Assembly (NCBI RefSeq): GCF_900142295.1
Contig: NZ_FSRL01000001.1
Span: forward strand, 2,480,001 to 2,544,000
Reading direction: 5' to 3'
From: Vannielia litorea
Lineage (GTDB): Bacteria; Pseudomonadota; Alphaproteobacteria; Rhodobacterales; Rhodobacteraceae
Length of the DNA stretch: 64,000 nt
Shown here: piece after piece, positions 28,373-37,065 of the stretch
Position numbering within the stretch: the first letter of the stretch is position 1
Layout of the letters: each line of letters begins with the position of its first letter
Position numbers and translations under genes: made by a program
The notes under the pieces: model-generated
Database searches by the model: none
Seen by the model: the letters and a program-made list of their open reading frames with translations, nothing else
What the model was told of the DNA's origin: nothing

Positions 28373-28398
28373 GCGGCGCCCCGGCGAGGGAGCGCCGC
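28373..28398 (-). promoter_or_regulatory. Intercistronic hairpin between dctP and dctQ (dadA operon)
   Basis: GCGGCGC (28373-28379) pairs with GCGCCGC (28392-28398). Three more pairs (CCC/GGG) extend the stem across a bulged base. It starts 10 nt beyond the dctP stop and has no T-run. It occupies the same position as the hairpins in the other three TRAP operons. Confidence 0.65.
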
Positions 28399-28408
28399 AG
28401 CGTTGGGG

Positions 28409-29386
28409 TCAGTTGGCGGCCTGGTAGGCCTTCAGAACCTCGACCTCTTCGGGCGAGGCGCTGGCGCTCCACTCCTCGATCATCGCCGCGCCGATATCGG
28501 CCAGCTTGGCCTGCAGCTCGGGCGAGGCGTCGGTCACGGTCATGCCGGCGTCGATCAGCTTCTGGGTGGTTTCCTGACCCGCTTCCTTGCTCATCTCCCA
28601 GGCCCGCTCAGTGGCCCGCTCGCCTGCGGCGATGATCGCCTCCTGAAGCTCGGGCGACAGCGAGGCCAGGGCGCGCTCGCTGACGATGATGCCGTTCTTG
28701 TTGTGCATCGAGCCGGTGTAGGTGAAGTGCTTCACGTAGTCCCAGGCCTGGATGTCGGTGCCGGTCTGGGCCGAGGTGAAGAGCGCCTCGATCAGCCCGG
28801 TCGAGAAGGCCTGCGGCACCTCGGCGAAGGGCAGGATGGTGGCCTCGAAGCCAAGCAGCTCTCCCATCCGCTGGGTGGCGGGCGAGTAGATGCGCAGCTT
28901 CACGCCTTCGAACTGGGCGCCGTCGGTCACCGGAAAGGCGGTATAGAACCCCTGCCCCGGCCAGGGCGCGTAGCTGATGACCTTCACGCCGTCCTCGCCG
29001 AAGGTCTTGTCGAACCAGGGCTTCTGCGCCTCCATCAGCTTCCAGGCGGCGTCGTAGTCACCCGCCACGTTGGGCAGGCTGTCGAGCGTGTACATGGGGC
29101 TTTCGTTGCCGTAGACGCCGAAGCGGATCTCGCCCAGCTGGATCTGGCCCGACTGCACCGCCCGCCGGATCGCGTCGAGCTTGATGAGCTCGCCGTTGGA
29201 GCGCAGGTCGATGGTCAGCTCGCCGCCCGAGGCCTCTTGGACCTCGTCGATGAACATGCGGATGTTCTTGGTGAAGAAGCTGTCTTCCGGGTAGCCGGAG
29301 GCCATCACCCAGGTTTCGGCCTTTGCGGCCGGGGCAAGCGCCAGGGTGGCAACCACCAGCGCGCCGAGTGTCTTGAGCTTGAACAT
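28409..29386 (-). CDS. TRAP transporter substrate-binding protein DctP
   Basis: 325-residue periplasmic binding protein. The ATG at 29386 has an AAGGA box and gives a signal peptide ending A-K-A-E. The mature start T-W-V-M-A-S-G-Y-P is typical, as are the central V-K-L-R-I-Y-S-P segment with the carboxylate-binding Arg and G-L-I-E-A-L-F-T-S. It is the first gene of the TRAP-ridA-dadA unit. The upstream region carries a motif shared with the hyuA upstream region. Confidence 0.92.
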   Translation of the reverse strand: MFKLKTLGALVVATLALAPAAKAETWVMASGYPEDSFFTKNIRMFIDEVQEASGGELTIDLRSNGELIKLDAIRRAVQSGQIQLGEIRFGVYGNESPMYTLDSLPNVAGDYDAAWKLMEAQKPWFDKTFGEDGVKVISYAPWPGQGFYTAFPVTDGAQFEGVKLRIYSPATQRMGELLGFEATILPFAEVPQAFSTGLIEALFTSAQTGTDIQAWDYVKHFTYTGSMHNKNGIIVSERALASLSPELQEAIIAAGERATERAWEMSKEAGQETTQKLIDAGMTVTDASPELQAKLADIGAAMIEEWSASASPEEVEVLKAYQAAN

Positions 29387-29853
29387 TTTCCTTATCCCTT
29401 TCCTGTCGGATCCTGGTTTCATCCGGCGGGTCCTTCACCACCGGAACAGGGCGCGGTCAGGCGTCCTGGCATTGGCGTGATCGCGCGCGGGCCGTCGCGC
29501 CTGCCGGTCAGGCGAACCGGCGTCGCGCCGCACCGGGGGCGCAGGGCGAACCTCTCTTCGGCATTGGGCATCCCTGGGCATGTTGGCCCGCGTGCGGCCT
29601 TTGACGCAAGTGATCTGTGCCAAAGGGCCGGGGGCGGTTCGCGTGGCGCTCAAATCTTCGGCGGCCTCATCGGCGATGCCCGTCCTGCGGCACGCAACGA
29701 TCCTGAGCGGGTTCTGCTGCACCACCACCTGCGCCCTCTTCGGCCCGTTGCACGCCCCCCTGGCACTCAGACTGCCCGCAGGCCGGGGGACACCAAACCA
29801 GGTTTTGCGGGGAAACGGCAAGTTCTGCTTGCCGAAGACGCCCGGCGCGCGGG
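29387..29853. other. Intergenic region upstream of the dctP-ridA-dadA operon
   Basis: 467 bp without a credible gene between dctP and the end of the LysR gene. The reading frames that cross it lack ribosome-binding sites and recognisable protein features. It contains the 48-nt shared motif at 29786-29833 and presumably the operon promoter, which I cannot pinpoint. Confidence 0.7.
29786..29833 (-). promoter_or_regulatory. Bipartite motif shared with the hyuA upstream region (copy 1)
   Basis: On the minus strand an inverted repeat GGCAAG-CAGAA-CTTGCC is followed 18 nt after its CTTG by TGGTTT and ends in CCCC. An ungapped 48-nt alignment with 36784-36831 matches at roughly two thirds of positions, and the two arm differences compensate (G-C replaced by A-T). 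It is a likely binding site for a common regulator, perhaps the adjacent LysR protein. Confidence 0.55.
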
Positions 29854-30768
29854 TCAGGTCAGGGCATCCCAGTCTTCGGAGGTGATCCAGTCGCAGAAGG
29901 CCGCGATGGTCTCGACGCGCCTGTGCGACCGTGGCGTGACCAGAAAGAAGCCCGGCACCTCCGCCTTCGGCATGTCGGTCAGGGCCTCGGTGCCGAAGGG
30001 GGCAACCAGCTTTCCGTCCCGGATGTCGCGCAGCGCGTCGATGGTCGAGATCAGCCCCACCCCGATGCCCGAATGTGCCGCCCGGCGGAGCGTGGCGGCG
30101 TCGTGAAACTCGATCACCCCCGCCCTCGTCCGGGCGGTGACGCCGAGATGACGCAACACGTTCTTCCACAGCTCGTGGGACAGCACCGCATAGAGCAGCG
30201 TCTGCCCCAGCAGGTCGCTCGGCGTGCGGATCGAGCGCGCCAGTTCGGGGGTGCAGCACAGCACCTTCGGGTCGCGCACCAGCAGCGTGGCGTCATAGCC
30301 GCCAAAACGCCCGAAGCCCCACTGGATCCCCACGTCGACCTCGTCGCGGGCAAAGTCGGGGGTCTCGATGATGGTTGTCATCCGCAGGTCCACGCCCGGC
30401 AATGTCTTGCGGAAGCGGTCGAGCCGCCGCATCAGGTAGCGGGTTGCGAAATAGGGGCTGACGTTGATGTTGATGCGGTTGCGGTAGGTGCCCTTGGTGA
30501 CGCGCTTGATGCCCTGGCGAATTTCCTCGAAGCCGGCCTCGACGAAGTGCGACAGCACGATGGCGGCCTCGGTCGGCTCCACCACCCGGCCTTTCCGCTC
30601 GAAGAGCTGCACCGCGAGGATGTCTTCGAGCAGCTTGACCTGCTGGCTGACGGCCTGCGGCGTGACAAGCAGGTCATCGGCGGCCGACCGGAAACTGCCC
30701 TTTCGCATGACCGCCCAGAACACCCGCAAGGCGTTCAGCGGCGGGAGTCGGAAGCTCTGATCATGCAT
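29854..30768 (-). CDS. LysR family transcriptional regulator (GcvA-like)
   Basis: 304 residues. The N-terminal HTH has L-N-A-L-R-V-F-W-A-V, the recognition segment T-P-Q-A-V-S-Q-Q-V-K-L-L-E and L-F-E-R-K-G-R. The effector domain starts near residue 90 and contains Y-F-A-T-R-Y-L and G-I-G-V-G-L-I. The ATG at 30768 is preferred, and a GTG at 30783 is also possible. It is the last gene of the hyuA-hyuB-epimerase-oxidoreductase run and lies immediately upstream of the dctP operon, so it may control both. Confidence 0.88.
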   Translation of the reverse strand: MHDQSFRLPPLNALRVFWAVMRKGSFRSAADDLLVTPQAVSQQVKLLEDILAVQLFERKGRVVEPTEAAIVLSHFVEAGFEEIRQGIKRVTKGTYRNRININVSPYFATRYLMRRLDRFRKTLPGVDLRMTTIIETPDFARDEVDVGIQWGFGRFGGYDATLLVRDPKVLCCTPELARSIRTPSDLLGQTLLYAVLSHELWKNVLRHLGVTARTRAGVIEFHDAATLRRAAHSGIGVGLISTIDALRDIRDGKLVAPFGTEALTDMPKAEVPGFFLVTPRSHRRVETIAAFCDWITSEDWDALT

Positions 30769-30790
30769 GCGATCGCCTGTCACCTTCGGT

Positions 30791-31996
30791 TCAGATCACG
30801 GCCCGTTCGCGGAAGGGGCGGTTCTCGACCACACGTTCGTAGCCAACCGCGGAGAGGTCAAGGCTGCGGAATTCGCCATATGTGATGAGTTCCGACACGC
30901 CGCGCCCGGTGGCCGGGCTCTGCTGCAGCCCGTGGCCGGAGAAGCCGTTGGCGAAGATGAAGTTCTGCACCTCGGGGTGGCGGCCCAGGATCAGGTTGTG
31001 ATCGAGCACGTTGAAGGCGTAGTGCCCCGCCCAGAAGCGCAGCAGCTTGACCGCCTCGAAGGCCTCCGACCGTTCGGCCAGCGCCGGCCAGCAGATCTCT
31101 TCCCACTCCTCATGCACCGGCTCGAAATCGTCCCAGTCCGCGGCGCGGTCGTCGGCCGGCACGCCGCCGCACAGAAAGTACTTGCCCTCCGGGCGGCAGT
31201 GCACCCCGGTCGGGTCGATCATCAGCGGCAGCCGCCCGCCGTTGATCGCGGCGCTGCCCTCGGGGCTCCTGGCGCAGTCGAAGACGAAGAGCGTGCGCTT
31301 GCGCGGCTCCACCGGCAGGTCCAGCCCGGCCATCCGGGCCGTCTGCGCGGCACGCGGGCCCGAGGCGTTGACGAGGGTGCCGGCCTGCACCCTGGCCCCG
31401 GAGGCAAGGGTAACGCTGGTGACCGCGTTGCCGCTGCGGCCGATCTCCACCACCCGGTCGCGGACAAACTCCGCGCCCAGCGCACGGGCCTTGTTGCGAA
31501 AGCCCATCATCAACCCGGTGTTGTCGAACCAGCCTTCGCCGGAGCGCCCGTAGGAGGCCAGCTCGATATCCTCCACCCGCAGATGCGGGAAGGCCCGGGC
31601 CAGCTCGTCGCGCTCCCAGAGCACCACGTCGGCCCCGCAGCCGGTCTGGGCCAGGTGGTTCTCGCGCAGGGTCTCCACCTGCTCCGGCGTGCGGGCCAGA
31701 AAGAGGTAGCCGCTTGCGTGGAAGTTGAGGCTTGGCCGGTGTCCGTCGACCTCCATCAACGCGCCGAAGTTGCGGATCACCTCGCCGCCATACTGGCTGA
31801 TCTTCACGTTGATCGGGTTGGAGAACTGGGTGCGGATCGAGGACGCCGAGAGCGAGGTGGAGGCGCGGGCATAGCTCGGGTCCATCTCCACCACCAGCAC
31901 GGAGCCGGTGAAGTCGGGGTTGGCGGCAAGGTAGCAGGCGCAGGCGGAGCCGATCACCGCGCCGCCGACGATCACCACGTCATAGCTGTCTTTCAA
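30791..31996 (-). CDS. FAD-dependent oxidoreductase (DAO family)
   Basis: 401-residue flavoprotein of the glycine/D-amino-acid oxidase family. The chain begins L-K-D-S-Y-D-V-V-I-V-G-G-A-V-I-G-S-A, the FAD-binding loop, and ends with the family block G-F-S-G-H-G-L-Q-Q-S-P-A-T-G-R. The start is a TTG at 31996, whose last two bases overlap the epimerase stop (TTGA), so translation is coupled. Placed after a hydantoinase pair and near dadA, it probably oxidises an amine or an N-alkyl amino acid. The acceptor could be O2 or the quinone pool. Confidence 0.85.
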   Translation of the reverse strand: MKDSYDVVIVGGAVIGSACACYLAANPDFTGSVLVVEMDPSYARASTSLSASSIRTQFSNPINVKISQYGGEVIRNFGALMEVDGHRPSLNFHASGYLFLARTPEQVETLRENHLAQTGCGADVVLWERDELARAFPHLRVEDIELASYGRSGEGWFDNTGLMMGFRNKARALGAEFVRDRVVEIGRSGNAVTSVTLASGARVQAGTLVNASGPRAAQTARMAGLDLPVEPRKRTLFVFDCARSPEGSAAINGGRLPLMIDPTGVHCRPEGKYFLCGGVPADDRAADWDDFEPVHEEWEEICWPALAERSEAFEAVKLLRFWAGHYAFNVLDHNLILGRHPEVQNFIFANGFSGHGLQQSPATGRGVSELITYGEFRSLDLSAVGYERVVENRPFRERAVI

Positions 31997-32811
31997 TTGG
32001 CGGCCTCGTCGTCGGGGTGGCCGAGGTTCACGAACCAGCCGCCGATGCACCGGGTCGCCCGGTCGGCCGGGTCGGCGGGCGGCTTGGCGGCCTCCACCTT
32101 CTCGCGGAACGGCTCCGCGCTGTCCTGCGGCGCAAAGCCGATGTGCCCGGCATTGGCCATGTTCACCGGCTTCACCCGGTTGTCCGACATGCCGGCGGCG
32201 ATGGTGTGCCCCAGGTAGGGCGCGGTCAGGCAGGAGGTCACCAGCCGCACCATGTCGCCGTAGCTGAGCCACGACCACAGCATCCGCCGGTCGGCCGGTT
32301 CGGGGAAGGACGAGAAGATCCGGATACAGGCGCTCTCGATCCCGAACTTGTCCCAGTAGAGCGACGACAGCGACTCGACGAAGGCCTTGGACACGCCGTA
32401 GAGGCTGTCGGGCCGCGGCGGGGCGTCACCCGAGATCCCGTCGGTCAAACCGTGATAGCCGATGGCATGGACCGAGGAGGCATAGACCACCCGCTTCACC
32501 CCGTGTTTCCGCGCGCCTTCGTAGATGTGGTAGGAGCCGCGGATGTTGCTGTCGAGCACCTCCTGCCAGGGCTTCTCCAGCGGCGCGCCGCCCATGTGGA
32601 CGATGGCATCGCAGCCTTCCGTCGCCGCCATTGTGGCCTCCATGTCGCCCAGGTCGAAGACCAGCGCCTCCTCATGGGCGGCCACCTCCTTGCAGGCCAC
32701 GCGGTCGGCGATGCGCAGGCTCTCGGCCAGGGGCGCGAGGCCCCGGCGCAGCTCGGTGCCGAGGTTGCCGGCGGCGCCGGTGAGCAGGATCTTCTTGAAG
32801 GGTTTGGTCAT
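31993..32811 (-). CDS. NAD(P)-dependent epimerase/dehydratase family protein (uronate dehydrogenase-like)
   Basis: 272-residue extended SDR. The coenzyme loop T-G-A-A-G-N-L-G is at residues 11-18, and the catalytic S-S-V-H-A ... Y-G-V-S-K pair follows. Length and the D-L-G-D-M and I-R-I-F-S-S-F-P-E-P segments resemble uronate dehydrogenases, which oxidise hexuronic acids. An AGGAGG box precedes the ATG. Its place inside a hydantoinase operon is unexpected for a uronate enzyme, so the substrate is uncertain. Confidence 0.8.
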   Translation of the reverse strand: MTKPFKKILLTGAAGNLGTELRRGLAPLAESLRIADRVACKEVAAHEEALVFDLGDMEATMAATEGCDAIVHMGGAPLEKPWQEVLDSNIRGSYHIYEGARKHGVKRVVYASSVHAIGYHGLTDGISGDAPPRPDSLYGVSKAFVESLSSLYWDKFGIESACIRIFSSFPEPADRRMLWSWLSYGDMVRLVTSCLTAPYLGHTIAAGMSDNRVKPVNMANAGHIGFAPQDSAEPFREKVEAAKPPADPADRATRCIGGWFVNLGHPDDEAAN

Positions 32812-32859
32812 GGTCTTGCCTCCTGGTCTCGTCGGTTCGTGGTATGGCGCCGTCCGGCG

Positions 32860-34473
32860 CTATGTGTCGGTCACGTAGCCGCGCCTGCGGTCGAGCGCGC
32901 GGGCCTCGGCGCTGCGTTTTCCCGGGTCGCCGAAGCCGCCGCCGCCCGGCGCGTGCAGCACCAGCCGCCGGCCCGCCGGAACGAACTGCCAGCCCTTCGG
33001 CTTGAGCGGAGTGCCATCGTCGAGCGCCACGCTGCCCGCTGCGCCGTCCTGCCCGCCCTCGCGGCCGCGCGGCGGCACCCGCGTGCGGTCGAACATGGCC
33101 GAGAACTCGAACTCGTGGCCCTCCGCCGGCGCGATCTCGATGATCTGCCCCAGCCCGCCGCGATGCTCGCCATCCCCGCCCGAGTCGGGCCGCAGCTCCT
33201 TGCGCCAGATCACGATCGGGCCGGTGTGCTCGGTCGCCTCGATCGGCATGGTGTGCACGCCGGAGGGAAAGGCGGTGGCCGAGAGCCCGTCGAGCGTGGG
33301 CCGCGCACCGGAGCCGCCCGAGTTGAACATCAGCACCTCCGCGCGCCGTCCCTCGCGGCCCTCGACGGGCCTTGCGGAGATCTGAATGTTCCACAGCGCC
33401 GCCGTGCCCTCGGCCTGGATCTGCCCCGGCAGCGCCTGCGCCAGCGCGCCCAGCACCACATCGGGCACCATGTGGCCGATCACGTGACGCACCGAAACCG
33501 GCGCGGGCCGCGGCGCGTTGACCACGTTGACCGGCGAGACCACCTCGACGCAGGCCAGCGAGGCCGCGTTGTTGGGGATGTCGGGCGCCACCACGCACAT
33601 GATGGCATAGCAGGCATAGGCCTTGGCATAGATCATCGGGCAGTTGATGCCCCAGCGGCTCACCGGGTCGCAGCCGGTGAAGTCGACCAGAACGCGCTCG
33701 GCCTCGATGCTGACCGTCGCCGCCAGCCGGATCGGCGTGTCGTAGCCATCGGTCATCATCTCGTTGAACCAGCTCCCCTGCGGCAGGCCGGCGATGCGCT
33801 CCTTCATCGCGGCGGCGGTGCGCGTGAGGATGAAGTCGCCCAGCTTCTCGAGGTCGGGCAGGTCGATCTCTTCCAGCATCTCCAGCAGCCGGTCGCGGCC
33901 CACGTCGTTGCAGGCGGCCAGCGAGTAGAAATCGCCCACCACCTGGTTGGGCTCGCGCACGTTGGTGCGGATCATCTGCACCAGGGTCTCGTTCACCTGC
34001 CCGCGCTCGGCGAACTTCATGATCGGGATCTGGATGCCCTCCTCGTAGACCGACTTGCCATCGGCCCCGAAACCGCGCCCGCCGATATCGACGATGTGGG
34101 CGGTGCAGGCAAAGAAGCCGATCAGCGCGTCATCCTTGAAGACCGGCGTGCACATGGTGATGTCGTGCAGGTGCCCGGTGCCCAGCCAGGGGTCGTTGGT
34201 GACATAGGTATCGCCCGGAAGCATCTGCTGGCGCGGGATCGCGGCGATGAAGTTGCCCACCGCCTCTGCCATGGTGTTCACATGGCCCGGCGTGCCGGTG
34301 ACCGCCTGGGCCAGCATCTCGCCCCGCGCGTTGTAGACGCCCGCCGAGAGGTCGCCCGCCTCGCGCACCGAGGTCGAGAACGCGGTGCGCAGCAGCGTCA
34401 TCGCCTGCTCCTCGACCACCGAGATCAGCCGGTTCCACATCACCTGCAGGCGGATATCGTCGATCTTGCTCAT
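32860..34473 (-). CDS. hyuB: Hydantoinase B / oxoprolinase family protein
   Basis: 537 residues, usual size for HyuB. Diagnostic segments include N-D-P-W-L-G-T-G-H-L-H-D-I-T, F-T-G-C-D-P-V-S, and the glycine-rich G-G-G-G-F-G-D-P near the C-terminus. The ATG overlaps the hyuA stop (ATGA). With HyuA it forms the ATP-dependent hydantoin or oxoproline-type ring-opening enzyme. Whether the substrate is an N-methylhydantoin, 5-oxoproline or a related lactam cannot be decided here. Confidence 0.92.
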   Translation of the reverse strand: MSKIDDIRLQVMWNRLISVVEEQAMTLLRTAFSTSVREAGDLSAGVYNARGEMLAQAVTGTPGHVNTMAEAVGNFIAAIPRQQMLPGDTYVTNDPWLGTGHLHDITMCTPVFKDDALIGFFACTAHIVDIGGRGFGADGKSVYEEGIQIPIMKFAERGQVNETLVQMIRTNVREPNQVVGDFYSLAACNDVGRDRLLEMLEEIDLPDLEKLGDFILTRTAAAMKERIAGLPQGSWFNEMMTDGYDTPIRLAATVSIEAERVLVDFTGCDPVSRWGINCPMIYAKAYACYAIMCVVAPDIPNNAASLACVEVVSPVNVVNAPRPAPVSVRHVIGHMVPDVVLGALAQALPGQIQAEGTAALWNIQISARPVEGREGRRAEVLMFNSGGSGARPTLDGLSATAFPSGVHTMPIEATEHTGPIVIWRKELRPDSGGDGEHRGGLGQIIEIAPAEGHEFEFSAMFDRTRVPPRGREGGQDGAAGSVALDDGTPLKPKGWQFVPAGRRLVLHAPGGGGFGDPGKRSAEARALDRRRGYVTDT

Positions 34474-36554
34474 GAGTTCAGTCCCTTGCGGAGCAGCAGG
34501 ATGGTGCCATCGGGCTGGATCACCGCGTCGAAGGGCGAGGTGACGACGGTAGCCGTCTCGCGTTCCACGATCACGGCGGGGCCCTCGATCCGGGCACCGG
34601 GGGCGAGGCTCTCGCGCTCGACGATCCCGGTGGCAAGCGGCGCGCCGGTGGCCGGGTCGAACACCTCGCGGAACGCCTCCGCCGGGGCCACCGTTCCGCC
34701 GCGCACAAGCTCCACCCGCGCGGGCGGCGGCGGCACGTCCTGCGCCTTGACCGACCAGGTGACGAACTCGATCTCGGGGCCCTCGACCGCGCGGCCGAAG
34801 AACTGCGCGTAGCGGCTGCGGAAGGCCTCCTCGATCATCGCGGCGTCCCCGGCGGCAAACGCCCGGTCGGGCAGCGGCACCGGGATCTCCCAGCCCTGCC
34901 CGGCGTAGCGCATGAAGGCCACGACCTCGCGGGCGATCTCGCCGTCGGTCCCGGCCCGAACAAAGCTCTCGGCGCCCGCCTTGAGGTCGTCGAGCATGGC
35001 ATTGACGGCACCGGCATCGAAGCGCGAGAGCGGCATCACCTGCGAGCTCAGCGCCTCGTAGCCGAACGGCGCCTTGAGAAACCCGATCGCCGAGCCCACG
35101 CCCGCGCCCTGCGGGATCAGGCAGTGGTCGATCCCCAGCTTCTCGCAGAGCCGCGCGGCATGCAGGGGCGCGGCTCCGCCGAAGGCGATCATGATGTGGT
35201 CGCCGATGTTCTTGCCGTTTTCCACCGCGTGGACCCGCGCGGCATTGGCCATGTTCTCGTCCACCACCTCGGTGATCCCGAAGGCGGCGGCCTCGGCGTC
35301 GAGCTTCAGCCCGTCGCCGACATCGCGGGCGATGGCCTCCTGCGCGGCGCGGGTCGAGAGCCTGATCTGGCCGCCGGCAAAATTGTCGGGGTCGAGCTTG
35401 CCCAGCGCAAGGTCGGCATCGGTGATCGCAGGCCGCGCGCCGCCCCGCCCGTAGCAGGCCGGGCCGGGCTCCGACCCGGCACTCTCCGGCCCGGTCTGGA
35501 TGCGCCCCATCGCGTCGACCCAGGCCAGCGAGCCGCCCCCTGCCCCGATCTCGATCATCTCGATCACCGGGATCGAGATCGGCATGCCCGACCCCTTGGC
35601 AAAGCGCCAGGTGCGGGCCACCTCGAAGCTGCGGGCGGTCTGGGGCTGGAAGTCCTCGATGAGGCAGATCTTGGCGGTGGTGCCGCCCATGTCGTAGCTC
35701 ACCACCCGGTTCAGCCCGAAGCGGGCGGCGATGTCGGCGGCAAAGATCGCGCCGCCCGCGGGACCGCTCTCGACCAGCCGGACGGGGAAGGCCGCGGCCG
35801 TCTCCACCGAGATCAGCCCGCCGCCGGAGTGGATCATGAAGACCGGGCAGGAGGCGCCCAGCTCCTTCAGCCGGTCCTGCAACCGGGCGAGGTAGCTCTC
35901 CATCCGGGGCCGCACGTAGGCATTGGCGCAGACCGTGTTGAACCGCTCGAACTCGCGCATCTGCGGGCTGACCTCGGAGGAGATCGAGATCGGCAGGTCG
36001 AGCGTTTCGGCGAGGATCTCGCGGGCGCGCGCCTCGTGAGCGGGATTCAGGTAGGAATGGATGAAGCCGATGGCGATGGCCCCGAAATCCTGCGCCGAGA
36101 TCCTCTGCGCGATCTCCCGCAACGCCGCCTCGTCGAGCCTCTGCAACTCGCGGCCCTGCGCGTCGATCCGGCCCGCGACCGGGAACCTGTCTTCGCGCGG
36201 TATCAGCGGCGGCGGGAGCTGGATGTTCAGATCGTATTGCGCGAAGCGGTTCTCGGTGCGCATCTCGATCACGTCCCGAAAGCCCTCGGTGGTGATCAGC
36301 GCCGTCCGCGCCCCGCGCCGCTCGATCAGCGCATTGGTGGCCAGCGTGGTGCCGTGGATCAGCAGGTCGATCTCCGAGGCCGCGATGCCGGCCTCCTCGG
36401 TGACAATGGCGATCCCGTCGAGAATCGCCTGCTCCGGCGCGGCATAGGTGGTGAGCACCTTGGCCGAATGGAGGGTGCCGCGCACATCCAGCACGATATC
36501 GGTGAAGGTGCCGCCGATGTCGGCCCCGAGCCGGATCTCCTGGGCCTGGGTCAT
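34470..36554 (-). CDS. hyuA: Hydantoinase A / oxoprolinase family protein
   Basis: 694 residues from the ATG at 36554, supported by an AAAGGAG box. The longer reading adds 112 unrelated residues and is rejected. The N-terminus has the ATPase phosphate loop R-L-G-A-D-I-G-G-T-F-T-D. Later blocks are H-G-T-T-L-A-T-N-A, Y-D-M-G-G-T-T-A-K and F-G-G-A-A-P-L-H-A, matching the sugar-kinase/HSP70-like fold of HyuA. It is the first gene of a five-gene operon ending in LysR, and the shared motif lies about 230-280 bp upstream. Confidence 0.92.
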   Translation of the reverse strand: MTQAQEIRLGADIGGTFTDIVLDVRGTLHSAKVLTTYAAPEQAILDGIAIVTEEAGIAASEIDLLIHGTTLATNALIERRGARTALITTEGFRDVIEMRTENRFAQYDLNIQLPPPLIPREDRFPVAGRIDAQGRELQRLDEAALREIAQRISAQDFGAIAIGFIHSYLNPAHEARAREILAETLDLPISISSEVSPQMREFERFNTVCANAYVRPRMESYLARLQDRLKELGASCPVFMIHSGGGLISVETAAAFPVRLVESGPAGGAIFAADIAARFGLNRVVSYDMGGTTAKICLIEDFQPQTARSFEVARTWRFAKGSGMPISIPVIEMIEIGAGGGSLAWVDAMGRIQTGPESAGSEPGPACYGRGGARPAITDADLALGKLDPDNFAGGQIRLSTRAAQEAIARDVGDGLKLDAEAAAFGITEVVDENMANAARVHAVENGKNIGDHIMIAFGGAAPLHAARLCEKLGIDHCLIPQGAGVGSAIGFLKAPFGYEALSSQVMPLSRFDAGAVNAMLDDLKAGAESFVRAGTDGEIAREVVAFMRYAGQGWEIPVPLPDRAFAAGDAAMIEEAFRSRYAQFFGRAVEGPEIEFVTWSVKAQDVPPPPARVELVRGGTVAPAEAFREVFDPATGAPLATGIVERESLAPGARIEGPAVIVERETATVVTSPFDAVIQPDGTILLLRKGLNS

Positions 36555-37041
36555 GCGGTCTCCTTTGCGGTCAGGGAAGTGGCGCGGATCTGGCCGGGGG
36601 CCATGCGCGGACGAAGCTTGCCTGCGCCCGATACCGGCAGGAAGTCGAAAAGCCGCTGTCCGCCATCTCGCCGCATTGCGATCGTCCATCTGTTTCCGGA
36701 CACCCCTGCCCCGCGCCCGAGCTGGCCTCCTCCGCCCACGGGCACCGGCGGGTGTCTCACGCTCGAAACCTGCCCCGTCGCCGGGGGCGGCGAAACCAAA
36801 TTCGCTGCCGGATCGACAAGTTCTGCTTGTCAGTCTGCGCGCTGAGCATGCCGGACTCCGCAGGCAAGGCCAAGCCTCCAGGGCTTGCACACGCGCCGGG
36901 AAGGCCCGGTTTCACAGCCTGCCGACGAAGCCGCGGCCCCCGGACGGGCCGGGAGCGGGCAAGTGCCGGCCAATTGTGCAAAACTGCCTAGGTGCGGTCC
37001 AATTTCCAACACATCCTTGCGGTTACTTCTTACCCAAGGTC
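36555..37041. other. Divergent intergenic region between hyuA and the histidine kinase
   Basis: 487 bp with no credible gene. It must hold promoters for both directions and contains the second copy of the shared motif (36784-36831). Base composition is GC-rich with scattered short inverted repeats, and I cannot place the promoters. Confidence 0.65.
36784..36831 (-). promoter_or_regulatory. Bipartite motif shared with the dctP upstream region (copy 2)
   Basis: On the minus strand an inverted repeat GACAAG-CAGAA-CTTGTC is followed 18 nt after its CTTG by TGGTTT and ends in CCCC. Spacer, loop and block order match copy 1 at 29786-29833 exactly. It points toward hyuA. Confidence 0.55.
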
Positions 37042-37065
37042 ATGAAACCGTGGGACTGGGCATGA
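37042..37065 (+). CDS. Possible seven-codon leader ORF overlapping the kinase start
   Basis: ATG at 37042 preceded by AAGGT reads M-K-P-W-D-W-A-stop. Its TGA (37063-37065) overlaps the kinase ATG (37062-37064) as ATGA. The kinase start itself has only a weak ribosome-binding site, so translation could be coupled through this leader. It contains two Trp codons. It may also be chance. Confidence 0.35.
   Translation: MKPWDWA

Noticed and set aside
29580..29885. 101-codon plus-strand frame in the dctP upstream region
   Set aside because: It overlaps the conserved regulatory motif and the end of LysR, and has no ribosome-binding site or recognisable protein feature.
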